A stretch of 64,000 nt of DNA from Streptomyces sp. NBC_01460 (GTDB lineage Bacteria > Actinomycetota > Actinomycetes > Streptomycetales > Streptomycetaceae): contig NZ_CP109473.1 of the NCBI RefSeq assembly GCF_036227405.1, forward strand, positions 8,602,567 through 8,666,566, written 5' to 3'. Positions within the stretch are counted from its first letter, which is position 1. Each line of letters starts with the position of its first letter. A program made the translations under genes and the position numbers. A model generated the notes under the pieces. That model saw only the letters and a list, made by a program, of their open reading frames with translations. It was not told the DNA's origin and made no database searches. Positions 1 to 8,577 of this stretch are shown here, one piece after another.

Positions 1-1
1 A

Positions 2-202
2 CGCTCCCCGGGCGGCCACCGCCGCTACTCCCGCTACCAGCTGCGCATCGCCGCCCGCGCCCGTGAACTCGCCGACGGCGGTACCCCGATCGAGGCGGCC
101 TGTCGCATCGTCATCCTTGAGGACCAGCTCGAGGAAGCGCAGCGCATCAACGCCGAACACCGCCGCACTGGCGAACCGACTGGACCAACAGCCGCGGTCT
201 GA
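2..202 (+). CDS. MerR-type DNA-binding protein, C-terminal part (cut by window edge)
   Basis: The open frame enters from the left edge and stops at TGA 200-202 (66 codons visible). It starts with the wing of a MerR/excisionase winged helix (SPGGHRRYSRYQLR). A helical tail follows (IEAACRIVILEDQLEEAQRI), a pattern common in small actinobacterial MerR-like regulators of mobile elements. The recognition helix and start lie outside the window. I infer a DNA-binding regulator; its target is unknown. Confidence 0.6.
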   Translation, partial: RSPGGHRRYSRYQLRIAARARELADGGTPIEAACRIVILEDQLEEAQRINAEHRRTGEPTGPTAAV

Positions 203-690
203 CAGGGCTGTAACCCCGTCTTGCTGCCCTCCGCATTGATGGCCTCCTGCAGTTGCGCGCCCCAACCCGGCAGCGACCTGACACTTGTAAGCCCCGTCTG
301 GCCCTGTCGGCTGGTAGCGGGGCGGCTGCCGGGGAGGCGAGGCGCGCACCAGCTGGGAGCCGCAGAATTCACGCCCGCGCTGGAAGCGGCCGCAGCTATT
401 TTGCCCATCCGCTCGCACCCACGAAGGCGTCCTGTGCCGCGTGGGTAGGAGCTGTCGCACCACCCGACGGGGCCTGGGCCTGGCGTGCTACGGCTGCCGA
501 CCGGTCCCGGGCACCGGTCCACCGGCCGGTCTTCCGTCGGTGCGGGGCGGTACCCGGGGGCTGTCGTCTGCCTATGGGAGGCGCTGCCGATCACCGGGAT
601 GAGTGTCCTGTCCTGGCCCCTGGTCTGGAGCAGGCGCTGGGGTGGGATCCTGGAGGGGTGCATTCCCCTTGTCCAGCCCCTGACGAACTG

Positions 691-1017
691 ATGGTGATCA
701 GTACCCGTTTCGACTTTCCCCGGGCGTTCGTGGTGGCCATGTGGGGGAGAACCGACCTGGAAACGAGCGAGCGGCTGGACGCCGTTTTCGACGAGGCCAT
801 CGCTTCAGAACTCCCGGTGATAGTGGATCTGGCAGGGCTGGCTTTCTGCGATGCGCGCCTGTTGGGGCACCTGCTTGCTGTCCGTCTCCGAAGGACACTG
901 ATACTGGTGGGTCCGTCGAGTGACCAGCTCCAGTGTCGCTTCGCCCTCACCGGCGCAGCGAGGGTCCTCGAGGTCCAGCCGGGCCTGACCGCGGCCCTGG
1001 CTCACCTCTCGCGCTGA
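691..1017 (+). CDS. STAS-domain protein (anti-sigma factor antagonist-like)
   Basis: This 108-aa protein is a single STAS domain. VVAMWGRTDLETSERLDAVF matches the first strand and helix, VIVDLAGLAFCDARLL the conserved D-L-x-x-L-x-F-x-D loop, and the C-terminal helix ends in TAALAHL. Family members bind anti-sigma kinases and are switched by phosphorylation of a Ser/Thr right after the FxD. Here that position is Ala (F-C-D-A-R), so phospho-switching looks impossible. The ATG at 691 gives the normal family length; there is no clear Shine-Dalgarno, and the open frame continues upstream without homology. No anti-sigma factor is adjacent. Confidence 0.7.
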   Translation: MVISTRFDFPRAFVVAMWGRTDLETSERLDAVFDEAIASELPVIVDLAGLAFCDARLLGHLLAVRLRRTLILVGPSSDQLQCRFALTGAARVLEVQPGLTAALAHLSR

Positions 1018-1330
1018 ATGCCTGGCGGGGCCGGCATGGGGCCCGACAACAATCCCGACAACATGACCGACACCTCCCGGGAGCGGACCCCTGTATAACG
1101 GCAGGTCAGGCCCTGGTTTCCCGTGGTGAGTGCTCAGACTTTCCCTCTTCTACCCGGCTGCCGGCTATGGGGTGGCGGTGTGGTGGCCGGTGTTGGGCGT
1201 GGTCTCGGGGAAACGAGGGCGCTGCGCTGGCTCCGAGGGGCTGTGTTGGCCCAGTGACCACCGCAGCCGGATCGGTGCAGCAGATCGGCGCCGTCGTCCT
1301 TGCCAAGTCGCTGCCCGGGCTATTACGGGC
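1018..1330. repeat. Non-coding stretch carrying dispersed repeat copy A
   Basis: No gene is supported here. From about 1060 to 1260 the sequence (CTGTATAACGGCAGGTCAGG..., then GTGCTCAGACTTTCCCTCTT...) is clearly related to two other places, about 13470-13620 and 24930-25130. All three contain the TGCTCAGACTTYCCCTCTTCT core or part of it, followed by a purine-rich GGGGTGG tract. The copies are diverged and gene-free. Confidence 0.6.
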
Positions 1331-1639
1331 TCACTTCTTTTCGGAGTGCGCGGGCGCGGCCGGGAACGCAGTGGTCGTCGAGGCAGACCGGTGCTGGTCC
1401 CAGTCCTGTGTGCCGCGGGGTTGGGAGAGGGCCGCCGGAGGCTTGGCGGCCGACTCCAGGTCTGCTGGGACTGTGTCCGGAACGGGGTGGGGCCAGGGGC
1501 CGGTGCGATGACGGGGCCGGGCGGGGAATCCGAGGCGGAAGTAGACAAGGGCGAGATCCGCGAGCGCGCGGCCGGCATCCGGACTGCCCTGGTCAAGGGC
1601 GTCTGACGCCTGCCGGGTAAGGTCGCGGGCGGTTGCCAT
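1331..1639 (-). CDS. Small hypothetical protein
   Basis: Reading leftward from ATG at 1639, the frame starts MATARDLTRQASDALDQGSP and continues DAGRALADLALVYFRLGFPA. This helical N-terminus resembles short actinobacterial proteins of unknown function. The second half is Pro/Arg-rich, looks frame-degenerate and overlaps dispersed repeat DNA. There is no convincing ribosome-binding site. It may be a remnant; no function can be given. Confidence 0.25.
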   Translation of the reverse strand: MATARDLTRQASDALDQGSPDAGRALADLALVYFRLGFPARPRHRTGPWPHPVPDTVPADLESAAKPPAALSQPRGTQDWDQHRSASTTTAFPAAPAHSEKK

Positions 1640-1805
1640 GTCGGCTACGCCCGGTTCGGGCGGCTGGGTGTCCATACGGACTCAACGAGCCGGGCCCCTC
1701 AGGTGCCGGTGCGGGACTGCCTCTCCCAAAAGTTCTCGGCAGCGTCCGTCCGCAGTCACCACGACATCGAGGGGAACCCGACCACGACCACCGCACCGCA
1801 GCCCT

Positions 1806-2763
1806 TACGAGCTCGTGCACGGTTAGCGGTGACGTTGGCCCTGCCGGTTCGTTAGGCCGTTCGTGGTGGGGATGCAGGCGCGTGGGTTGATCATGTCGGT
1901 GCGTCGGGTCACGGGCCTTCCAGTGGCTGTGATTGCCGATCTGGTAGCGGAGTTGAGTCCGGTCTGGCATGAGGCACGGCGTTACCCACGACGTGCTGGC
2001 CTGCTGGTTCCAGGTGGACCGGTCGACCATCACCCGTGCGGTCGGCGAGATCCGGCCTCTACTGGCCGACCGCGGCTGTCGCATCGAGGGTGGTCTGCGA
2101 CTTCGCACGCTTGCCGATGTGATCGCCCATCTCGGCGCCACCGGCCAGACCGCACTGATGGACGCCACCGAGGTCCGAGTCCGTCGCCCAAGCGCACATC
2201 GCGGCGGACTCAGCCGGTTCATCTCCGGCAAGAGCCGCATCAACGCCATGAAAGCCCTCGTCGTCACCGACCAGCGCGGACGACCACTGTTCTGCGGCGA
2301 GGTCCGGGCCGGATCCATCGCCGACATCACCCAAGCCCGTGACGCCGGCCTGGTCGACCTGCTCGCTGACACCATTGACCTGCAGATCCTTGCCGACGCC
2401 GGCTATCGAGGCCTCGCGGCGCAAACCTACGGCCAGGTCGTCACCCCGCCACGCAAACGCCGCGGCAAACACCTCGAACACCTGCAATGGCTGATGGCAC
2501 ACCACGAGGCCGCCCGCTTCGCCCACCCCTCAGCCAGAATCCCCGTCGAACACGGCATCGCCCACCTCAAGAACTGGAGGGCCCTCGCCCGGCATCACAC
2601 CCGACGAGAGAACCTGCCCGACACCATCCGAGCCGTCGCCGGACTCCTGACCGACCAACAAGCCACCCCTCACGAAGGCACTCGCACTGCCCGCCACACC
2701 CGCATGATCAAAACGCCGACCGCAACCTCACACGCCCTCGCCCCAACCATGCACGAGGTCGTT
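1806..2763 (+). mobile_element. IS element with DDE transposase, internally deleted
   Basis: Short imperfect terminal inverted repeats flank the transposase. The left end reads TACGAGCTCGTGCAC (1806-1820) and the right end TGCACGAGGTCGTT (2750-2763). The same ends occur on the 112-bp MITE at 3485-3596, which supports the boundaries. The transposase inside has lost an N-terminal block, so the copy is probably not autonomous. Confidence 0.6.
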
Positions 2764-2802
2764 GCCGAAGACACGCGGGCTCAGCCCGGTGAACGGGGCT
2801 AA
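1863..2802 (+). pseudogene. DDE superfamily transposase, N-terminal internal deletion and frame change
   Basis: The first part (RRVTGLPVAVIADLVAELSP, then VWHEA) is in one frame from 1863. The catalytic part starts in a second frame at about 1969 (RHGVTHDVLACWFQVDRSTI). Compared with the family, roughly 50-60 residues between VWHEA and RHGVTHD are missing. The DDE residues are still visible: LMDATEV (D), LADAGYRG (D) and VEHGIAHLKN (E). The open frame runs on through the right inverted repeat to a stop at 2802. I infer an inactivated transposase. Confidence 0.7.
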
Positions 2803-2846
2803 TCCAGGACGGCTCCGACGCCGTGATCACACCAGACATCGCAGGA

Positions 2847-3470
2847 TCATCCCACCTGGTGGGAGCGTTCCTGAGACGGTATGTGACGGGGTCGCAGCCA
2901 GGGTGCCCGCTCGGTACGATCGGGACCGCCATCACCATCCACCACGAAGGACAGTACCTCTGCGAAGCTGGTGCCCAGCTGCCACAGGAAGCCCGGTCCC
3001 ACGGCGATGACACGCCCGCTCGCCGCTACGTATGACCTGTACTGGATTGACCACATACCCAGAGGGCTGTAATTCTCCCCGTAGCGGCGCCTCAGCCTCT
3101 GAGCCTCCGCAGACGCGTCGATGCAGGCGTCAACGGGATCCAGGCGCAGCGACGCGGAAGAGGCGCGAGCCGGAGAACTCTTGATCGTCAGTTCGCCGAA
3201 CTCTGCCCAAACCGCTATCGCCACGTCGTTGAACTCGAATCCCACCGCCACGAGTCGTTGTGTCCAGGTCTCGGTGTCGATCCGTCGTCCTGCTCTCCAC
3301 CCGGCAGCCCTGAGCGCTTCCAACACCGAGGGCCCGCAGCCCGTCAACAATCCACCGATGCGCTCTATGCGCCCACCCCGTCTACTCAGCGAACCTGCTT
3401 TCACGCAAGTCTTGCAGGTGCGGACCCGCACTTTGTAGGGCGGGGCGGCACGTGCCAGCAGGGAGATCAC
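2847..3470 (-). CDS. SUKH-3-type immunity-like protein
   Basis: Across about 207 residues the pattern fits the SUKH-3 family. It has VLEALRAAGWRAGRRIDTET, a hydrophobic W-A-E-F-G-E-L strand, LDPVDACIDASAEAQRLRRR, a Y-S-P-L-G turn, then GRVIAVGPGFLWQLG and a helix FAEVLSFVVDG. SUKH proteins are typically immunity partners of polymorphic toxins. No toxin gene is adjacent, so this is an orphan or a remnant of a toxin-immunity locus. The first ~45 residues look unlike the family; an internal GTG near GLLTGCGPSVLEAL may be the real start. Confidence 0.6.
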   Translation of the reverse strand: MISLLARAAPPYKVRVRTCKTCVKAGSLSRRGGRIERIGGLLTGCGPSVLEALRAAGWRAGRRIDTETWTQRLVAVGFEFNDVAIAVWAEFGELTIKSSPARASSASLRLDPVDACIDASAEAQRLRRRYGENYSPLGMWSIQYRSYVAASGRVIAVGPGFLWQLGTSFAEVLSFVVDGDGGPDRTERAPWLRPRHIPSQERSHQVG

Positions 3471-3484
3471 TTACGGGACAACCC

Positions 3485-3596
3485 TTACGACCTCGTGCGC
3501 GATAAGAATCGCTGCAGGTCAGGGGCTTGTGGCGTTTTGGTGCCCGAGCCCTTGACCTGCAGCGATAATCAGCGCTTATCGTGCACGAGGTCGTTA
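3485..3596. mobile_element. 112-bp MITE related to the IS at 1806-2763
   Basis: The whole segment can fold on itself. The outer arms are 3485-3506 (TTACGACCTCGTGCGCGATA...) and 3575-3596 (...GTGCACGAGGTCGTTA), pairing at about 20 of 22 positions. An inner pair, 3508-3526 with 3548-3566 (ATCGCTGCAGGTCA...), extends the stem around a ~20-nt centre. There is no coding capacity. The outer arms share ACGACCTCGTGCA with the IS ends, so this is most likely a non-autonomous derivative mobilised by that transposase. Confidence 0.75.
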
Positions 3597-3660
3597 GACA
3601 CGAGCGCAGTCGATCGCGTCGTCCGCGCGGCCGCCTTCCGCGTCGCGCATCCCTCAGCCA

Positions 3661-4050
3661 TCACGACAGCGTGCCCACCGCCATCAGCACCAGCATGACG
3701 ACTGCCACCGCTGTCAGACAGAGCAGAACAATCCGCCTGCGCTGCACGTTCTCCGGCATGCGGTCGTTGAAGTCGGCCCGCTTCGGCTTGTTCGGGTCGT
3801 AGACCACCCCCGTCAGCACCGCCGGCTCCGTGGACACCCCGCGGCGCCACACGGTGTGGTGCCCCCCGTCCTTTACGAGATACCCGTACTGCACGTCGAT
3901 CTTGCCGTCCCTAGGAATTGTCCTGCTCACCTCGGAAGCCATGACCTGCACCCCGCGCTTGCGCAACGGAGCCTGCAACAGGAAGGGCAAGCCGAGGACC
4001 AAGAGGGCCAGGACGGCGACCACGAAAAAGAAGAACGAAGCAGCGATCAT
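3661..4050 (-). CDS. DUF3592-type membrane protein
   Basis: The 129-aa protein begins at the ATG at 4050, preceded by a GGGGGG purine tract. It has one transmembrane helix at residues 3-26 (FFFFVVAVLALLVLGLPFLL). A soluble beta-rich middle follows, with VQYGYLVKDGGHHTVWRRGV and the V-V-Y-D-P-N-K-P motif characteristic of DUF3592. A second membrane helix ends the protein (IVLLCLTAVAVVMLVLMAVG). The biochemical role of the family is unknown. Confidence 0.65.
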   Translation of the reverse strand: MIAASFFFFVVAVLALLVLGLPFLLQAPLRKRGVQVMASEVSRTIPRDGKIDVQYGYLVKDGGHHTVWRRGVSTEPAVLTGVVYDPNKPKRADFNDRMPENVQRRRIVLLCLTAVAVVMLVLMAVGTLS

Positions 4051-4232
4051 CAGAGTCCCCCCCAGCGCACTGCACTCGTGCGCGACATCATCGGGACAGC
4101 GGGCACATCCGAACGCCCCCAGCCCCGTTCGAACAAAACCTATCGCGAGTTGGATTCCGGCTACAACAATCGACCGAACTGGCGACTGTGCACCCCGCCA
4201 CGACTCGTCGGACTGGCCCCAGATCCGCAGGT

Positions 4233-4526
4233 TCAGGTTTCGGGCTGCCCTCGGGTCAGCTTTCGCTCCGAGGGCAGCCCGCCTCTGAATGGAGCCTGCA
4301 GCCGGGCCTGCACAGCTGGCCCTGCTCCGGGGGGCGGCGCCTCGCACTTGTCCTGGGTGGTCTCGGCTGCGTACATCGCCCTGGCGTCGGTGACCGCCCG
4401 CGCCCAGGTCCGCTCGTTCACGCCGTGCGTACGGGCCAGCCGCCCGGCCAGGCCCCGCTGGTGCCCACCGGCCCGGCGCAGCTCGGCGAGCGTGACCTGG
4501 ACGGCCTGAGCGCGCTCCGCGGACAC
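4233..4526 (-). CDS. Small helical protein, family repeated three times in window (copy 1)
   Basis: The frame starts at GTG 4526 behind a GGGGAGG ribosome-binding site. It reads VSAERAQAVQVTLAELRRAG, then LAGRLARTHGVNERTWARAV and TDARAMYAAET. The LAxRLARTHGVNERTWxRAV segment looks like a small helix-turn-helix. Diverged relatives lie at 5259-5470 (frameshifted) and about 22010-22085 (remnant). The C-terminal ~35 residues are Pro/Gly-rich. Function unknown; DNA binding is a guess from the helix pattern. Confidence 0.5.
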   Translation of the reverse strand: MSAERAQAVQVTLAELRRAGGHQRGLAGRLARTHGVNERTWARAVTDARAMYAAETTQDKCEAPPPGAGPAVQARLQAPFRGGLPSERKLTRGQPET

Positions 4527-4751
4527 CGGGTGACCTCCCCCAGGCTGTTCGTACCCGGGCCTGCTCCCACGCCCGAACATCTCCTAGCAGTACGGGGTTT
4601 CCGGTGCAGCCCAGACAAATGTGGCTGTGCTGGCCGAAAGATGATCACTCGTTTGTGGGAATTCGGCATGCAAGGACCGTTTCGTGACCAGAGTCCAGAC
4701 GGCCGTCGAGGACGGCTGAGCAACCGGAAAATTCAGCGAGGGAAATCGACG

Positions 4752-5051
4752 ATGAGCTTCATCCAGACCGGCAAGATCAATCTGGGATCCGACAACGCGA
4801 TCGAGACGAGCGGCGGGAACACCTCGACCTTCACACGGGTCACGTTCCCCTCCCCGTTCCCGTCGGGCTCCGAGGTCGTCGTCTTCCCGCTGACCCAGAC
4901 CTTCAACGGCCCCGAGACGCCGGGCATCCGCATCCACGACGTCACCAACACCGGCTTCCTCATCCGCCTGAACGAGATATACGCCGGCACCACCAGGAGC
5001 GATGGCAAGCACACCACCGAAACCATCGGCTGGATGGCCGCGACGGTCTGA
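4752..5051 (+). CDS. H-type lectin-like small beta protein
   Basis: The 99-aa protein starts at ATG 4752 with a GAGGG ~10 bases upstream. Its pattern fits the H-type lectin fold: FTRVTFPSPFPSGSEVVVFP (first strands), then PGIRIHDVTNTGFLIRLNEI and a C-terminal ETIGWMAATV. The V-x-N-x-G-F-x-x-R and final G-W-x-A elements are the strongest signs. H-type lectins bind GalNAc-type sugars; binding residues cannot be assigned here. There is no signal peptide. A strong terminator follows at 5126. Confidence 0.5.
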   Translation: MSFIQTGKINLGSDNAIETSGGNTSTFTRVTFPSPFPSGSEVVVFPLTQTFNGPETPGIRIHDVTNTGFLIRLNEIYAGTTRSDGKHTTETIGWMAATV

Positions 5052-5125
5052 CCCACATGTCCCACCGGGCACCGGGCAACCCCGCTCTCCATCGAGGGGC
5101 ACCCAACCGCCCGTCCGTCTGACGT

Positions 5126-5157
5126 GGGGCGGCACCCCCATGCCGGGGTGCCGCCCC
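5126..5157 (+). terminator. Intrinsic terminator-like hairpin after the lectin-like gene
   Basis: A perfect 13-bp GC stem (GGGGCGGCACCCC / GGGGTGCCGCCCC) closes the loop CATGCC, 75 bp after the stop of the H-lectin-like gene. There is no U-tract, as is usual in Streptomyces. Confidence 0.7.
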
Positions 5158-5258
5158 CGCCACACCCGCGTCAGGCCCACCACCACCCCCGCTCGCCGCC
5201 CGTAAAGCAGCCATGGAGAACCAGCACCACGGCCCGAAACCGCAGCGCCCAGGTGATC

Positions 5259-5470
5259 TCATTCCGGCTGCGCCGCCGGCCGCTGCGCCTCGTCGTCCGC
5301 GCCGAGCGCGGTGGCGTACTTCGCCCGGGCGTCGGTGACAGCCCGTGGCCACATCCGGGTGCCGCCCCGTGCGTCCGGGCCAGCCGGGCGGCCAGGCCCC
5401 GCTCGTTGCCGCCGGCCCGGCGCAGCTCGCCGAGGGCGATCTCGACGGCCCGAGCGCGCTCCTGGGACAC
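5259..5470 (-). pseudogene. Small helical protein family, copy 2, frameshifted
   Basis: From GTG 5470 (same GGGGAGG leader as copy 1) the frame reads VSQERARAVEIALGELRRAG and GNERGLAARLARTHG. It then needs a shift to continue as RMWPRAVTDARAKYATALGA and end at 5259. Both halves align with the intact copy at 4233-4526. One indel in the middle inactivates it unless it is a sequencing error. Confidence 0.55.
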
Positions 5471-5714
5471 CGGACGCCCTCCCCGGGCTCTCCCCCCTGC
5501 CCCGCACCGTTCTTACGCCCGGAGACGCCCAGCCTGCCCGTCCCCACGCCCTTCCATGGACGCCACAGCCCTGCGTGTCCCCGTGACGAGTGATCTGGAC
5601 CGCCCGACTCACTGACGAATGAATGCACAGCGCCATGGGATCCATACCTAGAGTCATGATGGCTCGGTCTGATCTAACCCGGCGCACCCGCCGACTCCGA
5701 TGAGGGGCATCTCC

Positions 5715-6305
5715 ATGGCAACCGCTCGTTTCGCTTTCCAGGCGCCGCCCGGCCGAGGTGAGGAGTTCATCTTCGAACTGACCAATGACGCCCTGATCGC
5801 CCACGTCCGCGAGGTCCTGAGCGGTGACGAGCGGAGCGAGACCCACGTCGGAGGAAGGATCGTGAAGAAGAAGGTGCCCTACAACCCGGCCTTCAGCTAC
5901 CACCTCGACCCGGCCACCATCAGCTTCTTCGAGGTGAACAGCAACACGCGTGAGGACTGCGACGCCTCCCCGCACTACCTCGAGGACCACTTGGACGAGG
6001 CCGGCGGAGCGTTCCTCCCCGGCGGCTACTGGGGCTCGTGGGACTCAAAGCTGACTCGCGAGGTCAAAGCCTGCCCCAAGCGCGACAAAGCCCGGGTGCT
6101 GCACCAAGGGGAGCACCGGGTGCTGCGTCGCGCCCCAACACCCCAAATAAAAGGCCACCTGTGGAGCCGATGCTCGCGCAGGCCCGCGAAACCCTCCCAC
6201 CCCTGGGCACCGGCCCTGGCGTGGTGGCGGTGCAGCCCAAGTCCGACGGCCTCCGGGCACTGCTCTACACCCCGCTCCGGGACGGTGACCCGGAGCGGGG
6301 TGTAG
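5715..6305 (+). CDS. BP74-like domain protein with extended C-terminus
   Basis: The ATG at 5715 follows GAGGGGC by 6 bases. Residues ~1-108 match the BP74 (calmodulin-binding protein) N-terminal domain pattern: FIFELTNDALIAHVREVLSG, HVGGRIVKKKVPYNPAFSYH, LDPATISFFEV, a C-D-A-S-P-H-Y-L-E-D-H-L stretch and GGAFLPGGYWGSWDSKLTRE. Such single-domain proteins occur as secreted or cytosolic accessory proteins; their role is unclear. The family normally ends near KLTREV. Here ~85 Pro/Arg-rich residues follow, read out of frame into the decayed ligase, so the original stop was probably lost at a rearrangement junction. Confidence 0.55.
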   Translation: MATARFAFQAPPGRGEEFIFELTNDALIAHVREVLSGDERSETHVGGRIVKKKVPYNPAFSYHLDPATISFFEVNSNTREDCDASPHYLEDHLDEAGGAFLPGGYWGSWDSKLTREVKACPKRDKARVLHQGEHRVLRRAPTPQIKGHLWSRCSRRPAKPSHPWAPALAWWRCSPSPTASGHCSTPRSGTVTRSGV

Positions 6306-7138
6306 ACGAGGCGCGGGACCTGGTCCAGGACCGCTTCCCCGACCTTGCCGCCGCCGCCCGCACCCTCCCGACGGTCTCGTCCTCGACGGCGAGCTCGCCG
6401 TCCTCGACCCCCACGGGCAGCTCAGCTTCACCGCACCGCCCTGCAACGACGTGCGACCGCCTGCCACAACGACCGCGCCCTGGCAGCCGAGATGCCCGCC
6501 CACTTCATCGCCTTCGACGTCCTGCAGCACGACGGCCAGGAGCTCCTGGACGAACCGTTCGCGCGCCGCCGCGAGGTCCTGGAAGCGCTGTTCGCCGACC
6601 ACCGGCTCGGGCCGCCCTGGACGCTGTGCCCGTCGACCACGGACCATCGGTCGCGGACGAGTGGCTGCATGACTGGACCGACGTACCCGGTGTCGAAGGC
6701 GTTGCAGCCAAGAGCCTGACGGGCCGCTACCGGCCCGGCGTACGGGGCTGAACCAAGGTCCGCCGCAGGAACACCACCGAAGCACTCATTGGCGCCGTCA
6801 CCGGCACTCTGCACCGCCCTCAGGTCCTGCTCCTGGGCCGCTACGACACCACCGGCCGCCTACGACTGGTCGGCAAGACAACCCCGCTCAAGCCCGGCCC
6901 GGCCCGGACCTCGCCGACCACCTCACCGCGGCCGGCCCCGACCACCCCTGGACCGGCATCCGCTTCACCGCCTCCTGGAACAGCCGCACCCCCCTGGAAC
7001 CGGTCCTCGTCGACCCGTCCTCGTCGCGGAGATCAGTGCCGACGTGTCACAGGACCACGGCGTGTGACGCCACCCGCTGCGCTACGAACGCCTACGCGTG
7101 GATACCGCCGAAGTCGACGTTCCGCCGTTCGGCGAGAC
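6146..7138 (+). pseudogene. ATP-dependent DNA ligase, decayed (copy 1)
   Basis: Stitched across frames this is nearly a whole LigC/LigD-type ligase. It runs VEPMLAQARETLPPL, then VAVQPKSDGLRALLYTPLRD (nucleophile motif K-x-D-G), LVQDRFPDLAAAA, an H-F-I-A-F-D-V-L-Q block, LLDEPFARRREVLEALFADH, VEGVAAKSLTGRYRPGVRG, and an OB-fold tail (RRRNTTEALIGAVTGTLHRP, LLLGRYDTTGRLRLVGKTTP). At least three frame changes and an internal stop at ~6750 separate the blocks. Such ligases act in actinobacterial end joining. The gene is dead here. Confidence 0.75.
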
Positions 7139-7230
7139 GCAGTAGCCGCATAGCTGCCTGGCCGTACTTCCAGTCGAGGCTACGGCGAACTCGATTGCGC
7201 AATTTGCGCAATCGGCACCTCTGACCTGCG

Positions 7231-7370
7231 GTGGTGAGGTTCTGTGGTGAGTGCGTTGGGCCGTGGTGAGTGGACAGGACCCTTGGTGAGCAAGCTCTCG
7301 GGTTCGTGGTGGGTTTCCGGTCGGCGACCTACCACGGCAGATCAGCGACGTCTACTGCCACTCACCACGA
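7231..7370. repeat. GTGGTGAG iteron-like cluster, copy 1
   Basis: Octamers GTGGTGAG or close variants start at 7231, 7244, 7263, 7283 and 7306, with spacings of 13, 19, 20 and 23. An inverted CTCACCAC follows at about 7361. The same order and spacing recur at 24869 and 35792. No gene overlaps it. The function is unknown: a protein-binding iteron set or the end of a mobile element. Confidence 0.65.
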
Positions 7371-7392
7371 GGCGCTGGTGGGGTGCCAGTGG

Positions 7393-7480
7393 CAGCTGTT
7401 CGTCGACCATCGGCTCGGGCCGCCGTGGACGCTGTGTCTCTCGATCACCGACCCTACGACCGCGGCCGAGTTCTGGCAGC
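7393..7480 (+). pseudogene. Ligase fragment (third remnant)
   Basis: The segment encodes LFVDHRLGPPWTLCLSITDP, matching LFADHRLGPPWTLCPSTTD of the decayed ligase at 6146-7138 at both DNA and protein level. It carries only this block and no start or stop context. It is a duplicated scrap embedded just after the iteron-like cluster. Confidence 0.6.
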
Positions 7481-7581
7481 TCCTGGGTACCGCGTTGGCG
7501 GCCGATATCGGGCTGCGGGCGGGCCGCAGGCGCGGTGCTCATCACTCCGAGCGCCTGACGCGCTCTCAAGCTGAGAGGGCG

Positions 7582-8358
7582 TTACTGATGAGGGATGTGG
7601 ATGCCGGCCGCGCGCAGGTTCGCTTCGACCAGGGCGTTCAATCGGGCGATGGAGGGTCCCTGGTCTTCCCGGTGGTGGTTGACCAGTCCGTACCGGGCGG
7701 CGGCGTCTGACTGGCTCTGAAACCCGGTCGGCATCGTCTGCAGCGCACGGCTGGTCAGCAGATTGGCGGCCACCTCGGAGGCGAGCCCGTCGATCCGTGG
7801 GTCGTCGGGATCCCAAGATCTGGCGTCCCAGCTGCGCTTGGTCAGCGCGATGAACTCGGGGTCGGCGAGCGAGTGCTCGAGGTGTGTCAGGAAGCTGTCG
7901 AAGATCTCCGGGATCAGTGCCCGGGCCAGCACCAGTCCCTCGCGTTGCACGGCCATGTAGTCGGTGCTGAAGCCGAGCTGGGTGAGTCGGTCCAAGATCG
8001 CGCAGGCCCGGTCGGGCAGCAGGGTCCGGTCGCTGTGTTCGAGCCGGTGCAGCGTGTCGCGGCGTGCGGTCAGGTCCTCGATCCGTTCGGTGAGGCGGCG
8101 ATGGACGTCGTCCAGGGCGGCGGCGAACCGCTCGGGATCGGCGCCGAGCAGGCCGCTGATCTCGGCCAGCGGTACGCCGGCCCCGGCCAGGGTCCTGACC
8201 TGGATCAGCCGGAGCAGGTCGGCCGACCCGTACCGCCGGTAGCCGGAACTGTCACGGTCCGGCTCGGCGACCAGGCCGAGCCGGTGATAGTGCCGCACCG
8301 TCTTGATCGTGATGCCGACGAACGCCGCCGCCTGACCGATCGTGAGCCCGTTCGTCAT
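7582..8358 (-). CDS. MerR-family transcriptional regulator
   Basis: The 258-aa protein has an N-terminal MerR winged HTH (LTIGQAAAFVGITIKTVRHY, then SGYRRYGSADLLRLIQVRTL, residues ~5-60). A dimerisation coiled coil follows (residues ~95-125). The long C-terminal helical domain shows no Cys cluster for metals, so ligand sensing is likely by a small molecule. It is divergent from the serine hydrolase at 8578. The perfect-arm inverted repeat at 8489-8509 between them is a good MerR site. It probably regulates itself and the hydrolase. Confidence 0.85.
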   Translation of the reverse strand: MTNGLTIGQAAAFVGITIKTVRHYHRLGLVAEPDRDSSGYRRYGSADLLRLIQVRTLAGAGVPLAEISGLLGADPERFAAALDDVHRRLTERIEDLTARRDTLHRLEHSDRTLLPDRACAILDRLTQLGFSTDYMAVQREGLVLARALIPEIFDSFLTHLEHSLADPEFIALTKRSWDARSWDPDDPRIDGLASEVAANLLTSRALQTMPTGFQSQSDAAARYGLVNHHREDQGPSIARLNALVEANLRAAGIHIPHQ

Positions 8359-8488
8359 CGGTTCAGCACACCTCCAGATCGTGGGCGGCCGCGGCCGCGG
8401 CCTCGGGGTACGGGTCGCGGGCGATCACAGGGGCGAGGGTAGCGCGCAATGATCGGTGCGGGTCAGCCCATGGTCGCGATGGAGGTTG

Positions 8489-8509
8489 ACCTTGACCTTG
8501 GGTCAGGGT
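8489..8509 (+). promoter_or_regulatory. Candidate MerR operator in the divergent promoter
   Basis: ACCTTGACC, spacer TTG, then GGTCAGGGT form a 9-bp inverted repeat (one mismatch) between the MerR gene and the hydrolase. The TTGACC halves could double as a -35 element, consistent with MerR regulators acting inside stretched promoter spacers. Confidence 0.6.
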
Positions 8510-8577
8510 GCACGCTCATCGCGAGGCCGCCTCGAAGGGGCCGGTAGCCGCCAGGCCAACTGTCGCGAGATTGAGGA

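Noticed and set aside
253..690. N-terminal extension of the STAS gene
   Set aside because: The 146 codons before 691 are Arg/Pro/Ala-rich without homology and lack a ribosome site.
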